Shown here piece after piece: positions 1 through 8,803 of a stretch of DNA of 14,418 nt. The stretch is from Tetmemena sp. SeJ-2015 (Eukaryota > Ciliophora > Spirotrichea > Sporadotrichida > Oxytrichidae), in assembly GCA_027382625.1 (NCBI GenBank), contig JAJKFJ010002023.1:1-14418 (forward strand), given 5' to 3'. The notes beneath the pieces were generated by a model, which had not been told where the DNA came from, made no database searches, and saw nothing but the letters and a program-made list of their open reading frames with translations. Position 1 is the first letter of the stretch; the number at the start of each line of letters is the position of its first letter. The position numbers and the translations under genes were made by a program.

Positions 1-1985
1 AATTTTTTTTTAAAGGTTTTTTTTTAAATTTTTTTTTGGGGAAAAAAAAAAAATTTTTTAAAAAAAAATTTGAAATTTTTTTTTTTTTTAAATTTTTCCC
101 TTTTTTTTTTTTTTTTGTTTGGGGGGTTTTTTTTCCCTTTTAAAATTTGGGGAAAACTTCCCCCTTTTTTTTTTTAAATCCCCCTTTTTTTTTTTTTTTT
201 TTTTTAAAAAAGGGGGTTTTTTTTTTTTTTTTTTTTAAAAATTTTTTTTTTTCTTTAAAAAAAGGGGGAAAATTTGCCCTCCAAAATTTTTTGGGTTTAA
301 AATTTTTCCCCCTTTTTTTTTTTTTTCCAAACATTAAAATTTTTTTTAAAAAAAAAAATTTTTTTTTTTTAATTTTAATTTTGGTTTTTCTTTTCCCTTT
401 TTTTTTAAAAAGGTTTTTTTTAAATTTTTGGGGGTTTTTTTTTTAAAAACCCCTTTTTTTTAAAAGGTTTTTTTAATTTTATATTTAAATTTTTTTACTT
501 TTTTTTTTTTTTAAAAAATTTTAAAAAAAAAAATTTTTTTGGGTTGTTTTTTTAATTTTTTTTAATTTTTTTTTTTTCCTTTTTTTTTTTAAAATTAATT
601 TTTTTTTTTTCCTTTTAAAAATTTTTTTTTTTTTTCCCCCAAAAAAAATTTTTAAACAATTTTTAATTTTTTTTATGTTTTTTCCTTTTTTTAAATTTTT
701 TTTTTGGGTTTTTCCCCTTTTTTGGGGGCCCCTTTTTTTGTTTTAATTTTTTATTTTTTTGGTTTTAAAAAAAATTTTTTTAAAATTTAAAATTTTTGGG
801 TTTTTTTTAAAAAAAACGTATTAATTTTTTGGGTTTTAAAAATTTTTTTTTTTTAAAAATTTTTTTTCCCTTTTTTTTTAAATTGGGGTTTTCCCTTTTT
901 TTTTCCCCCGGTTTTTAAAAAATTTTCCCTTTTTTTTTTTTTAAAAAATTTGGGGGGTTTTTTAAAAAATATTTCCCCTTTTTTTTTAAAAATAAAAAAA
1001 TTTTTTCCCCAAAATTTTTTTAAAATTTTTTTTGGGAAAAAAAAATTTTTTTTTTTTTTAAACTTTTTAAATTTTAAAAAAAAATTTTTTTTTTTTTGGG
1101 GGAAAAAAATTTTTTTTTTTTTGAATTTTTTTTTTTTTTAAATTTTTTTTTAAAAAAAACTAAAAATTTTTTTTGTTTTTAAAATTTAAAAGAAAAATTT
1201 GGGGTTTTTTTAAAAAAATTTTTTTTAAAAGGGAAATTTTTTAAAAAAAAAATTTTTAAAAAACAAGTTTTTTTTAAAAAAAAAATTTTTGGTTTTTTTT
1301 AAAAATTTTTTTAAAAAAATAAACAAAAATTTTTTTTTGGCCCCGGGAAAAAAAAAAAAAAATTTTTTGGAAAAATTTTAAAAAAAAATTTAAAAAATTA
1401 AAAAAATTTTTTAATTTCCGGGGGGAAAAAAATTTTTTAAAAAAAGGGGTTTTTGGGTTTTTTTTTGGGGTTTTTTTTTTAATTAAAATTTTTCTTTTTT
1501 TAATTTTTAAAAATTTTTAATTTTTAAAAATTTTTTTTTAAACCAAAAATTTTCCCTTTAAACAAAAAATTTGGGGGGGAAGGGGCCTTTTTTTTTTTTA
1601 AAAAAAACCCTTTTTTAAAAAAAGGGGGGGAAAAATTTTTAAAATTTTGGAAAAACCCCCCCTTTTTAAAATTTTTTTTTTAATTTTCCCTTTAAAATTT
1701 TTTTAAAAAAATTTTTTTTGGGGTTTTTTTTTTTTAAAACCTTGGTTTTTTCCCGGGGGGGGCCCCTTTTTGGGAAAAAAAAAAAAAAAAAACCCCCTTA
1801 AAAAAAATTTTTTTTCTAAAAATTTTTTTTTTTTAAATTTAACCCATTTAAATTTAAAAAAATTTTCCTTTTTGGGGTTTTCCCCCCCCTTTTTTAAAAA
1901 GGGGTTTTCCGGTTTTTAAAAATTTTTTTTTTGTTTTTTTATTTTTGTAAAATGGTTATAGGTTAAAAAAAAATTTTAAAAAAAG
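1..1985. other. Homopolymer-stretched low-quality sequence, no biological content called
   Basis: Almost every base sits in a run of about 3-15 identical bases, mainly T and A with short G and C runs, and this goes on for nearly 2 kb. Ordinary AT-rich DNA, including the flank after 12227, does not look like this. The texture fades at about 1920-2005 and passes directly into normal sequence of the repeat array. That is what a read end with failing homopolymer calling would give. The last 60 bases before the array keep a base order reminiscent of the 15-bp minisatellite (GGT, A-run, T-run), so the underlying DNA may be more of the array. The Phe- and Lys-rich open frames here (140-334, 147-446, 950-1141) are by-products of the T and A runs. 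No gene, RNA or regulatory site can be read. Confidence 0.85.
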
Positions 1986-2114
1986 GAAAAAAATTTTTTA
2001 ATTTCGAAGCGCTAATATTGCCACTTAGCTTACATTCTCTCACTTATACTATATGTAGGTAGTATTTAAAATACTAATCTTTCCATTCAGCTTAGATTCT
2101 GTCGTTAAAATTTA

Positions 2115-2235
2115 TGTGGCAAAAATTCCTTGTGGTAAATATTCCGTGGCAAAAATTCCATGTAGCAAAAATTCCGTGGTAAAAATTCCATGTGGCAAAA
2201 ATTCCGTGGCAAAAATTCCATGTAGCAAAAATTCC
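2115..2235 (+). repeat. 15-bp minisatellite, 8 units (arm a)
   Basis: Units follow TGTGGCAAAAATTCC and GTGGTAAAAATTCCA. They alternate so that the real period is a 30-bp dimer of 16-base and 14-base units. Variation is confined to a few positions (GGC, GGT or AGC, and AAA or ATA). The block is 121 bp long, as in its counterparts in arms b, c and d. Confidence 0.92.
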
Positions 2236-2816
2236 AAAGTAGCTTAAATTCATAACACCTTGAACTATCTTATTCTAAAGATCATTATCTTTGAGTCTGA
2301 GTTTGCTTATGTTTATTCATTCGATTTATGAGAGAATTAGCATTAAGAAGTAATCTAATCAAACAAAGTGAAGACCATAGAAGGTAGAATATTTCTCAAA
2401 TGTCTTTTTCAATAATTCATCTTTAGAGTTATAAGTTGAAAAGTTGTATACATCATTCACTTTCAATCTAATCTTCATCTAGACTCATATGATTAGTTAC
2501 ATCACTTTTCATGCAATTGATGCATCATAGCTGCTTATTAAAGTGATTCAATATATATGGCATAAGGTTGAAGTATAAAAGTTCTTGCATCAAGCATGAA
2601 TGGCTTAAGGTTAAAATTGAAACAATCATCATCTTTGAAATAGCTTCATATCAAATTAAAGACTTCCATTCATATGCATCACTCACTGCATCATTGTCAA
2701 CTATGATGGAGATGAGGATAAAGATATTGACATATGAATGAGCTGTGTGGTTAGCTGATAATACAAGTTATTACAAAGACAGAGGAGTATTTTAAGTTGA
2801 TTAGGTTTCAGTTATG

Positions 2817-2959
2817 ATGGAACAGTTTAAGGTTCGACCATGGAACAATTTAAGGTTTTTATGGAACAATTTAAGGTTTTTATGGAACAATTTAAGGTTT
2901 TTATGGAACAATTTAAGGTTTTTGGAACAATTTAAGGGATTAGATGGAAGAATTTAAGG
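2817..2959 (+). repeat. 21-bp minisatellite, 7 units (arm a)
   Basis: The core unit is ATGGAACAATTTAAGG followed by TTTTT. The first unit has GTTTAAGG and a TCGACC linker, and the last has GGAAGAATTTAAGG. Arms a and c have seven units; arms b and d have five. Confidence 0.92.
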
Positions 2960-3398
2960 TGATCAATCAAAGACAATCAATGATTAAAGAAGTTTATCCT
3001 TCAAAAGTAGCAATGAGAGCAAATTTCAAAGGTTTTCACTATATTATCTTTTGCATACCTTAGTGCATACTTGCTCTGAGTATGTCAACATATACCTCCA
3101 TACTTTCTCTCTTACTGTTAGATAGTATACATTTGAAATTAATCAGTTCACACTTTGAATCTACACTATCAATAGTGATATATAAATAACTGTAGCCTAA
3201 TATATAAATAAAACCGCTATCGATTATATATTCACTCCCTCCTTTGAATTCATCATTGCATATCTCATGCACCCTATATAGAATCCTTGACCCAAGATGC
3301 AGATATGCACTTTAATATGTTGACTATCATATGGTACACATGGAATATTGATTGCGCATGAGATTACTAAGATTTGGAATAGTTAATATTGATAACTC

Positions 3399-3427
3399 AA
3401 ACTATTTGGAATAGTTAGAGCGGAGCG
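3399..3427 (+). other. Spacer L1, centre of palindrome 1 (29 bp)
   Basis: This short asymmetric spacer separates arm a, which ends in GATAACTC, from arm b, which starts with GAGTTATC. It holds the GC-rich string AGAGCGGAGCG and a 14-base exact copy, ATTTGGAATAGTTA (3404-3417), of arm sequence at 3372-3385. That direct repeat could be a trace of template switching when the fold-back formed. The same spacer appears in reverse complement at about 8767-8803. Confidence 0.9.
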
Positions 3428-3866
3428 GAGTTATCAATATTAACTATTCCAAATCTTAGTAATCTCATGCGCAATCAATATTCCATGTGTACCATATGAT
3501 AGTCAACATATTAAAGTGCATATCTGCATCTTGGGTCAAGGATTCTATATAGGGTGCATGAGATATGCAATGATGAATTCAAAGGAGGGAGTGAATATAT
3601 AATCGATAGCGGTTTTATTTATATATTAGGCTACAGTTATTTATATATCACTATTGATAGTGTAGATTCAAAGTGTGAACTGATTAATTTCAAATGTATA
3701 CTATCTAACAGTGAGAGAGAAAGTATGGAGGTATATGTTGACATGCTCAGAGCAAGTATGCACTAAGGTATGCAAAAGATAATATAGCGAAAACCTTTGA
3801 AATTTGCTCTCATTGCTACTTTTGAAGGATAAACTTCTTTAATCATGTGATTGTCTTTGATGACTC

Positions 3867-3973
3867 ACTTATATTTCCTATCCATCTAATCCTTAAAATG
3901 TTCCAAAACCTTAGAATTGTTCCATAAAAACCTTAGAAGTGGTGGTTCCATGGTCGAACTTTAAACTGTTCCA
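3867..3973 (-). repeat. 21-bp minisatellite, 5 degraded units (arm b)
   Basis: This is the reverse complement of the arm a family (CCTTAAATTGTTCCAT type), but with substitutions such as CCTTAGAATTG and a GTGGTGG insertion. It lies inside the divergent patch 3840-4115. Confidence 0.85.
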
Positions 3974-4570
3974 GGATCATAAACTGAACTCATCACTTAT
4001 AAATACTCTTCTGTTTTTGTAATTAACTTGTATTATTGCACTAACCACACATGCTCATTCATGATGTCAACTAATCTTTTCTTCATCTCCATTAATAGTT
4101 GAGGTCAATTGCATGTTCAGTGAGTGATGCATATGAATGGAAGTCTTTAATTTGATATGAAGCTATTTCAAAGATGATGATTGTTTCAATTTTAACCTTA
4201 AGCCATTCATGCTTGATGCAAGAACTTTTATACTTCAACCTTATGCCATATATATTGAATCACTTTAATAAGCAGCTATGATACATCAAGTGAAGGAAAA
4301 GTGTTGAAGCTAATCATATTAGTGGAGATGAAGATTAGATTGAAAGTGAATGATGTATACAACTTTTCAACTTATAACTCTAAAGATGAATTATTGAAAA
4401 AGACATTTGAGAAATATTCTACCTTCTATGGTCTTCACTTTGTTTGATTAGATTACTTCTTAATGCTAATTCTCTCATAAATCGAATGAATAAACATAAG
4501 CAAACTCAGACTCAAAGATAATGATCTTTAGAATAAGATAGTTCAAGGTGTTATGAATTTAAGCTACTTT

Positions 4571-4691
4571 GGAATTTTTGCTACATGGAATTTTTGCCAC
4601 GGAATTTTTGCCACATGGAATTTTTACCACGGAATTTTTGCTACATGGAATTTTTGCCACGGAATATTTACCACAAGGAATTTTTGCCACA
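4571..4691 (-). repeat. 15-bp minisatellite, 8 units (arm b)
   Basis: This is the reverse complement of the 2115-2235 array, with units of the form GGAATTTTTGCCAC(AT). The pattern of variant units matches arms a and c. Arm d differs by having GCCACAT in place of GCTACAT at one unit. Confidence 0.92.
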
Positions 4692-4799
4692 TAAATTTTA
4701 ACGACAGAATCTAAGCTGAATGGAAAATTAGGTATGTTAAATACTACCTACATATAGTATAAGTGAGAGAATGTAAGCTAAGTGGAATATTAGCTGCTT

Positions 4800-4905
4800 G
4801 GAAATTTACCACGGAATTTTTGCCACATGGAATTTTTACCACGGAATTTTTACCACATGGAATATTTACCACGGAATTTTTGCCACATAGAATATTTACC
4901 ACAGA
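4800..4905 (-). repeat. 15-bp minisatellite, second array, 7 units (arm b)
   Basis: It has the same unit family as the first array, with more TTTACC variants. About 108 bp of non-repetitive sequence separates it from the first array. Its exact reverse complement is at 7242-7346. Confidence 0.9.
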
Positions 4906-5449
4906 CTAATTAACAACAAGTAGATAGACAACTTTAATACTTCTAAAGAGATAATAGCTACGATTCTGCTTATATGAGATGTACATATCATAATAAGTCT
5001 GTGCATTTGAATGCATGAATTAGGCATTCAATAACTGTAAAGATTTAATAAGAAGAAGTATATAGAGGGATACATCTTGATACTTTAAAGTGTTGAACTT
5101 TGCAAATTATGATTTGAGAAAATAAATGAATCGCATTCATTGATTGATATTCTAAATGTAATGTCTTGTCATAGTCTTCTAACTAGTCAGAATACTGAAT
5201 AGGGCAATTAGGGATGAATCTATAATTATGACTCATATAAAGAATGGAAGTTGTAAATAAGTTGTTAATATGAAATAAGTTAATGATTAGTAATTAATGA
5301 ATTGATTAGTCATTATAGAACTAATTAATATTTTAAAAATTTGCGAGGAAAAATATAACTATAAGAGTAGCATATAACTATAGTCATCTAAGGTTCAGTA
5401 GCATGGATGCGATGAAGGAAACTTAATGGTTCAATGCATCATTATCACT
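4906..5449. other. AT-rich stretch of the arm, no gene seen
   Basis: This holds short AT-rich sequence without long frames and recurs in inverse at about 6700-7241 and directly at about 10291-10835. ATTAAT and TTAATA strings are frequent near 5270-5340. I see no promoter, RNA or coding signal. Confidence 0.6.
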
Positions 5450-6030
5450 ATAGAAGCAATACGCAAGTGCGCTCTCACATCTCAAGCTGAGTAATGCTGA
5501 ATTGCATCTAGATCGCGCATCGAAACTTCAACTGCGATAGAGTGTGAAGTGCTAGCAAGCATATACTCTTTATATACTGTGTATTTACTCTATGTCACTC
5601 ACTTATCTCTATACACTCTAAGTAGAAATGATGATTATATACTTGATATGATAAGTGATGAAGAGTGTAAATGCATTTTCCACTTGATAGCGTAACTTAC
5701 TTGAGTGCGCTCAATGTGCGATATGTGCGCCGTGAAACGCTCTCTCGAATGATGCTACTTGCGCACTTGTTGCATATCGGAAAAGTAGAGAGGAGAGGCT
5801 TGCACTGAAAAGTGCGATAGTGATTTTCACTCCACCATACTTAAGTTCACACTTGTTTGCACTTGTATCTCTATATACACACATGCCATGAGTGCGCACA
5901 CTAGTGATTCATGTTTGCACATGATGTATGAATGATGTTAGCATGCATAAGCAGTGATGTACTTCACACACGCAGAGTTTGCAATGAAAGAGTGCGCTCT
6001 ATATAAAAGTGCGATAGAATTCCTCACTCC
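5450..6030. other. CpG-containing stretch dense in GTGCG motifs
   Basis: GTGCG and its reverse complement CGCAC occur many times, as AGTGCGCTC, AGTGCGATAG, TGTGCGCCG and TTGCGCAC, against a strongly AT-rich background. The mirror copy is at about 6116-6690, and further copies lie on both sides of the spacer at 11430. An antisense 62-codon frame (5711-5899) lies inside. Near the spacer a TATATAAAAG string (6000-6009) would fit a TATA box by sequence alone, but the copies at palindrome 4 read TAGATAAAAG, so I give it no promoter call. Confidence 0.55.
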
Positions 6031-6042
6031 ATTAATAATGAT

Positions 6043-6103
6043 CGATTAAAGTTATGATCAATTATAAGAATATGATTATTAAGTTAAAGCGATTATTGGT
6101 TAT
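6043..6103 (+). other. Spacer L2, centre of palindrome 2 (61 bp)
   Basis: This AT-rich asymmetric spacer lies between ATTAATAATGAT (6031-6042) and its reverse complement (6104-6115). It contains the short palindrome TGATCA. The same 61-bp spacer is present at 11430-11490 in reverse complement with only two mismatches, so its orientation differs between the two L2-type palindromes. Confidence 0.92.
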
Positions 6104-7241
6104 ATCATTATTAATGGAGTGAGGAATTCTATCGCACTTTTATATAGAGCGCACTCTTTCATTGCAAACTCTGCGTGTGTGAAGTACATCACTGCTTATG
6201 CATGCTAACATCATTCATACATCATGTGCAAACATGAATCACTAGTATGCGCACTCATGGCATGTGTGTACATTACGATACAAGTGCAAACAAGTGCAAA
6301 CTTAAGTATGGTGGAGTGAAAATCACTATCGCACTTTTCAGTGCAAGCCTCTCCTCTCTACTTTTCCGATATGCAACAAGTGCGCAAGTAGCATCATTCG
6401 AGAGAGCGTTTCACGGCGCACATATCGCACATTGAGCGCACTCAAGTAAGTTACGCTATCAAGTGGAAAATGCATTTACACTCTTCATCACTTATCATTT
6501 CAAGTATATAATCATCATTTCTACTTAGAGTGTATAGAGATAAGTGAGTGACATAGAGTAAATACACAGTATATAAAGAGTATATGCTTGCTAGCACTTC
6601 ACACTCTATCGCAGTTGAAGTTTCGATGCGCGCTCTCGATGCAATTCAACATTACTCAGCGTGAGATGTGAGAGCGCACTTGCTTATTGCTTCTATAGTG
6701 ATAATGATGCATTGAACCATTAAGTTTCCTTCATCGCATCCATGCTACTGAACCTTAGATGACTATAGTTATATGCTACTCTTATAGTTATATTTTTCCT
6801 CGCAAATTTTTAAAATATTAATTAGTTCTATAATCACTAATCAATTCATTAATTACTAATCATTAACTTATTTCATATTAACAACTTATTTACAACTTCC
6901 ATTCTTTATATGAGTCATAATTATAGATTCATCCCTAATTGCCCTATTCAGTATTCTGACTAGTTAGAAGACTATGACAAGACATTACATTTAGAATATC
7001 AATCAATGAATGCGATTCATTTATTTTCTCAAATCATAATTTGCAAAGTTCAACACTTTAAAGTATCAAGATGTATCCCTCTATATACTTCTTCTTATTA
7101 AATCTTTACAGTTATTGAATGCCTAATTCATGCATTCAAATGCACAGACTTATTATGATATGCACGTCTCATATAAGCAGAATTGTAGCTATTATCCCTT
7201 TAGAAGTATTAAAGTTGTCTATCTACTTGTTGTTAATTAGT

Positions 7242-7346
7242 CTGTGGTAAATATTCTATGTGGCAAAAATTCCGTGGTAAATATTCCATGTGGTAAAAAT
7301 TCCGTGGTAAAAATTCCATGTGGCAAAAATTCCGTGGTAAATTTCC
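7242..7346 (+). repeat. 15-bp minisatellite, second array, 7 units (arm c)
   Basis: This is an exact mirror of 4800-4905 across spacer L2, so palindrome 2 has no visible divergence here although the two arrays lie about 2.4 kb apart. Confidence 0.9.
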
Positions 7347-7356
7347 AAGCAGCTAA

Positions 7357-7442
7357 TATTCCACTTAGCTTACATTCTCTCACTTATACTATATGTAGGT
7401 AGTATTTAACATACCTAATTTTCCATTCAGCTTAGATTCTGT
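7357..7442 (+). repeat. Diverged direct repeat, about 62-bp spacing, between minisatellites
   Basis: TATTCCACTTAGCTTACATT (7357-7376) is followed about 62 bp later by TTCCATTCAGCTTAGATTCT (7421-7440). Most positions match and similarity continues a few bases on each side. A weaker third relative (TTCCAAAGTAGCTTAAATTC) follows the next minisatellite near 7571. The same arrangement occurs in the other arms. It hints that the stretch between the arrays grew from an older, larger tandem repeat. Confidence 0.55.
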
Positions 7443-7454
7443 CGTTAAAATTTA

Positions 7455-7575
7455 TGTGGCAAAAATTCCTTGTGGTAAATATTCCGTGGCAAAAATTCCA
7501 TGTAGCAAAAATTCCGTGGTAAAAATTCCATGTGGCAAAAATTCCGTGGCAAAAATTCCATGTAGCAAAAATTCC
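7455..7575 (+). repeat. 15-bp minisatellite, 8 units (arm c)
   Basis: It is identical by eye to 2115-2235 at an offset of 5,340 bp. Confidence 0.92.
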
Positions 7576-8156
7576 AAAGTAGCTTAAATTCATAACACCT
7601 TGAACTATCTTATTCTAAAGATCATTATCTTTGAGTCTGAGTTTGCTTATGTTTATTCATTCGATTTATGAGAGAATTAGCATTAAGAAGTAATCTAATC
7701 AAACAAAGTGAAGACCATAGAAGGTAGAATATTTCTCAAATGTCTTTTTCAATAATTCATCTTTAGAGTTATAAGTTGAAAAGTTGTATACATCATTCAC
7801 TTTCAATCTAATCTTCATCTCCACTAATATGATTAGCTTCAACACTTTTCCTTCACTTGATGTATCATAGCTGCTTATTAAAGTGATTCAATATATATGG
7901 CATAAGGTTGAAGTATAAAAGTTCTTGCATCAAGCATGAATGGCTTAAGGTTAAAATTGAAACAATCATCATCTTTGAAATAGCTTCATATCAAATTAAA
8001 GACTTCCATTCATATGCATCACTCACTGCATCATTGTCAACTATGATGGAGATGAGGATAAAGATATTGACATATGAATGAGCTGTGTGGTTAGCTGATA
8101 ATACAAGTTATTACAAAGACAGAGGAGTATTTTAAGTTGATTAGGTTTCAGTTATG

Positions 8157-8299
8157 ATGGAACAGTTTAAGGTTCGACCATGGAACAATTTAAGGTTTTT
8201 ATGGAACAATTTAAGGTTTTTATGGAACAATTTAAGGTTTTTATGGAACAATTTAAGGTTTTTGGAACAATTTAAGGGATTAGATGGAAGAATTTAAGG
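8157..8299 (+). repeat. 21-bp minisatellite, 7 units (arm c)
   Basis: It is identical by eye to 2817-2959 at an offset of 5,340 bp, including the unusual first and last units. Confidence 0.92.
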
Positions 8300-8766
8300 T
8301 GATCAATCAAAGACAATCAATGATTAAAGAAGTTTATCCTTCAAAAGTAGCAATGAGAGCAAATTTCAAAGGTTTTCACTATATTATCTTTTTCATACCT
8401 TAGTGCATACTTGCTCTGAGTATGTCAACATAATACTCCATACTTTCTCCTCTTATGTTAGATAGTATACTTTGAATTAATGCCTGATCTGGTACACTTC
8501 GTGATTTTCTTTGTATTTCTTCCAGTTTACACTTTGAATCTAATCTATCATAGTGATAATAATAGGTAGCCCTCAATATATAATAAAACTAGCTATCAAT
8601 TATGATATTCACTCCTCCTTGAACTTCATCAATTGCGATATCTCGATGCCCCAAATAGAACCTGACCCAAGATGCATATATGCACTTTAATATGTTGACT
8701 ATCATAATGGTAACCATGAATATTGCTTGCGCATGTAGATATTAGATTTGGAATAGTCTATATGAT

Positions 8767-8803
8767 TTCCTCCGCTCTACGCTCTAACTACTTAATAGCT
8801 ATT
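8767..8803 (-). other. Spacer L1 in inverted orientation, centre of palindrome 3
   Basis: The string CTCCGCTCTACGCTCTAACT (8770-8789), followed by TTAATAG, is the reverse complement of the spacer at 3399-3427 with indels. The tell-tale CTCCGCTC stands where GAGCGGAG would be expected if the 5.34-kb unit were a simple tandem copy. Boundaries are approximate because both flanking arms carry many small indels here. Confidence 0.75.

Larger units (their letters stand above)
1990..3398 (+). repeat. Arm a: X' block, partial, left arm of palindrome 1
   Basis: This is the reverse complement of the start of arm b. Pairing next to the spacer is perfect by eye over more than 100 bp (about 3290-3398 against 3428-3536). 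Landmarks are a 15-bp minisatellite (2115-2235), a 21-bp minisatellite with seven units (2817-2959) and an antisense 70-codon open frame (3060-3272). It is almost identical to arm c at +5,340 bp. The main exception is a cluster of substitutions at 2481-2523, where it differs from arms b and c. The outer end is lost in the low-quality sequence. Confidence 0.9.
3428..6042 (-). repeat. Arm b: complete X block between L1 and L2
   Basis: At about 2,615 bp this is a full copy of the block. In order it holds a 70-codon open frame (3554-3766), a 21-bp minisatellite with five units (3867-3973), 15-bp minisatellites (4571-4691 and 4800-4905), an AT-rich stretch (about 4906-5400), and a CpG-containing stretch dense in GTGCG motifs (about 5450-6030) that includes an antisense 62-codon open frame (5711-5899). 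It forms the right arm of palindrome 1 and the left arm of palindrome 2. Positions 3840-4115 are more divergent from the other copies than the rest. I see no gene in it. Confidence 0.9.
1990..7339. repeat. Tandem unit 1 (about 5.35 kb) of the palindromic array
   Basis: The unit contains partial arm a (X'), spacer L1, arm b (X), spacer L2 and the first half of arm c. Sequence at 2041-3060 recurs at 7381-8400 with a constant offset of 5,340 bp; between 2524 and 3048 I see no difference by eye. Landmarks further right (5711, 6247) recur with an offset of 5,387 bp. The 47-bp gain comes from indels in the second copy between about 8430 and 9270. The start is masked by the homopolymer-stretched sequence, so the true left boundary is unknown. 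It codes for nothing I recognise and looks like a complex satellite or segmental amplification. Confidence 0.9.
6104..8766 (+). repeat. Arm c: complete X' block between L2 and inverted L1
   Basis: This is the right arm of palindrome 2 and the left arm of palindrome 3. Near L2 it mirrors arm b exactly, including variants not found in arms d and e. The minisatellite at 7242-7346 is the exact reverse complement of 4800-4905. At 7821-7863 it again matches arm b rather than arm a. By contrast its 21-bp array (8157-8299) has seven units like arm a, and near 7155-7205 it agrees with arm d against arm b. The arm is therefore a mosaic of affinities. From about 8430 to its end it becomes indel-rich, with an extra segment of about 40 bp at 8482-8525. 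No gene is evident. Confidence 0.88.

Noticed and set aside
147..446. Phe- and Lys-rich open frames at 140-334 (-), 147-446 (+) and 950-1141 (+)
   Set aside because: They are translations of T and A homopolymer runs in unreliable sequence.
2115..2235. CRISPR array
   Set aside because: The 15-bp units are head-to-tail with no spacers of independent sequence and no cas genes nearby. This is a minisatellite.
3060..3272. 70-codon open frame at 3060-3272 (-) and 3554-3766 (+)
   Set aside because: The only protein differences between the two copies (K to E, I to M) are amino-acid changes. The equivalents in arms c and d are broken by indels. There is no recognisable domain.
3399..3427. Sequencing hairpin adapter left at a palindrome centre
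   Set aside because: I do not recognise a known adapter in either spacer. An adapter would also read in the same orientation each time, whereas L1 and L2 both appear in two orientations.
5711..5899. 62-codon open frame repeated at 5711-5899 (-), 6247-6435 (+), 11098-11286 (-) and 11634-11822 (+)
   Set aside because: It recurs only because the arm DNA recurs. The protein differences between copies (HY to YR, K to E, L to I) all change amino acids, so there is no sign of selection on the protein. No known domain, signal peptide or promoter is visible.
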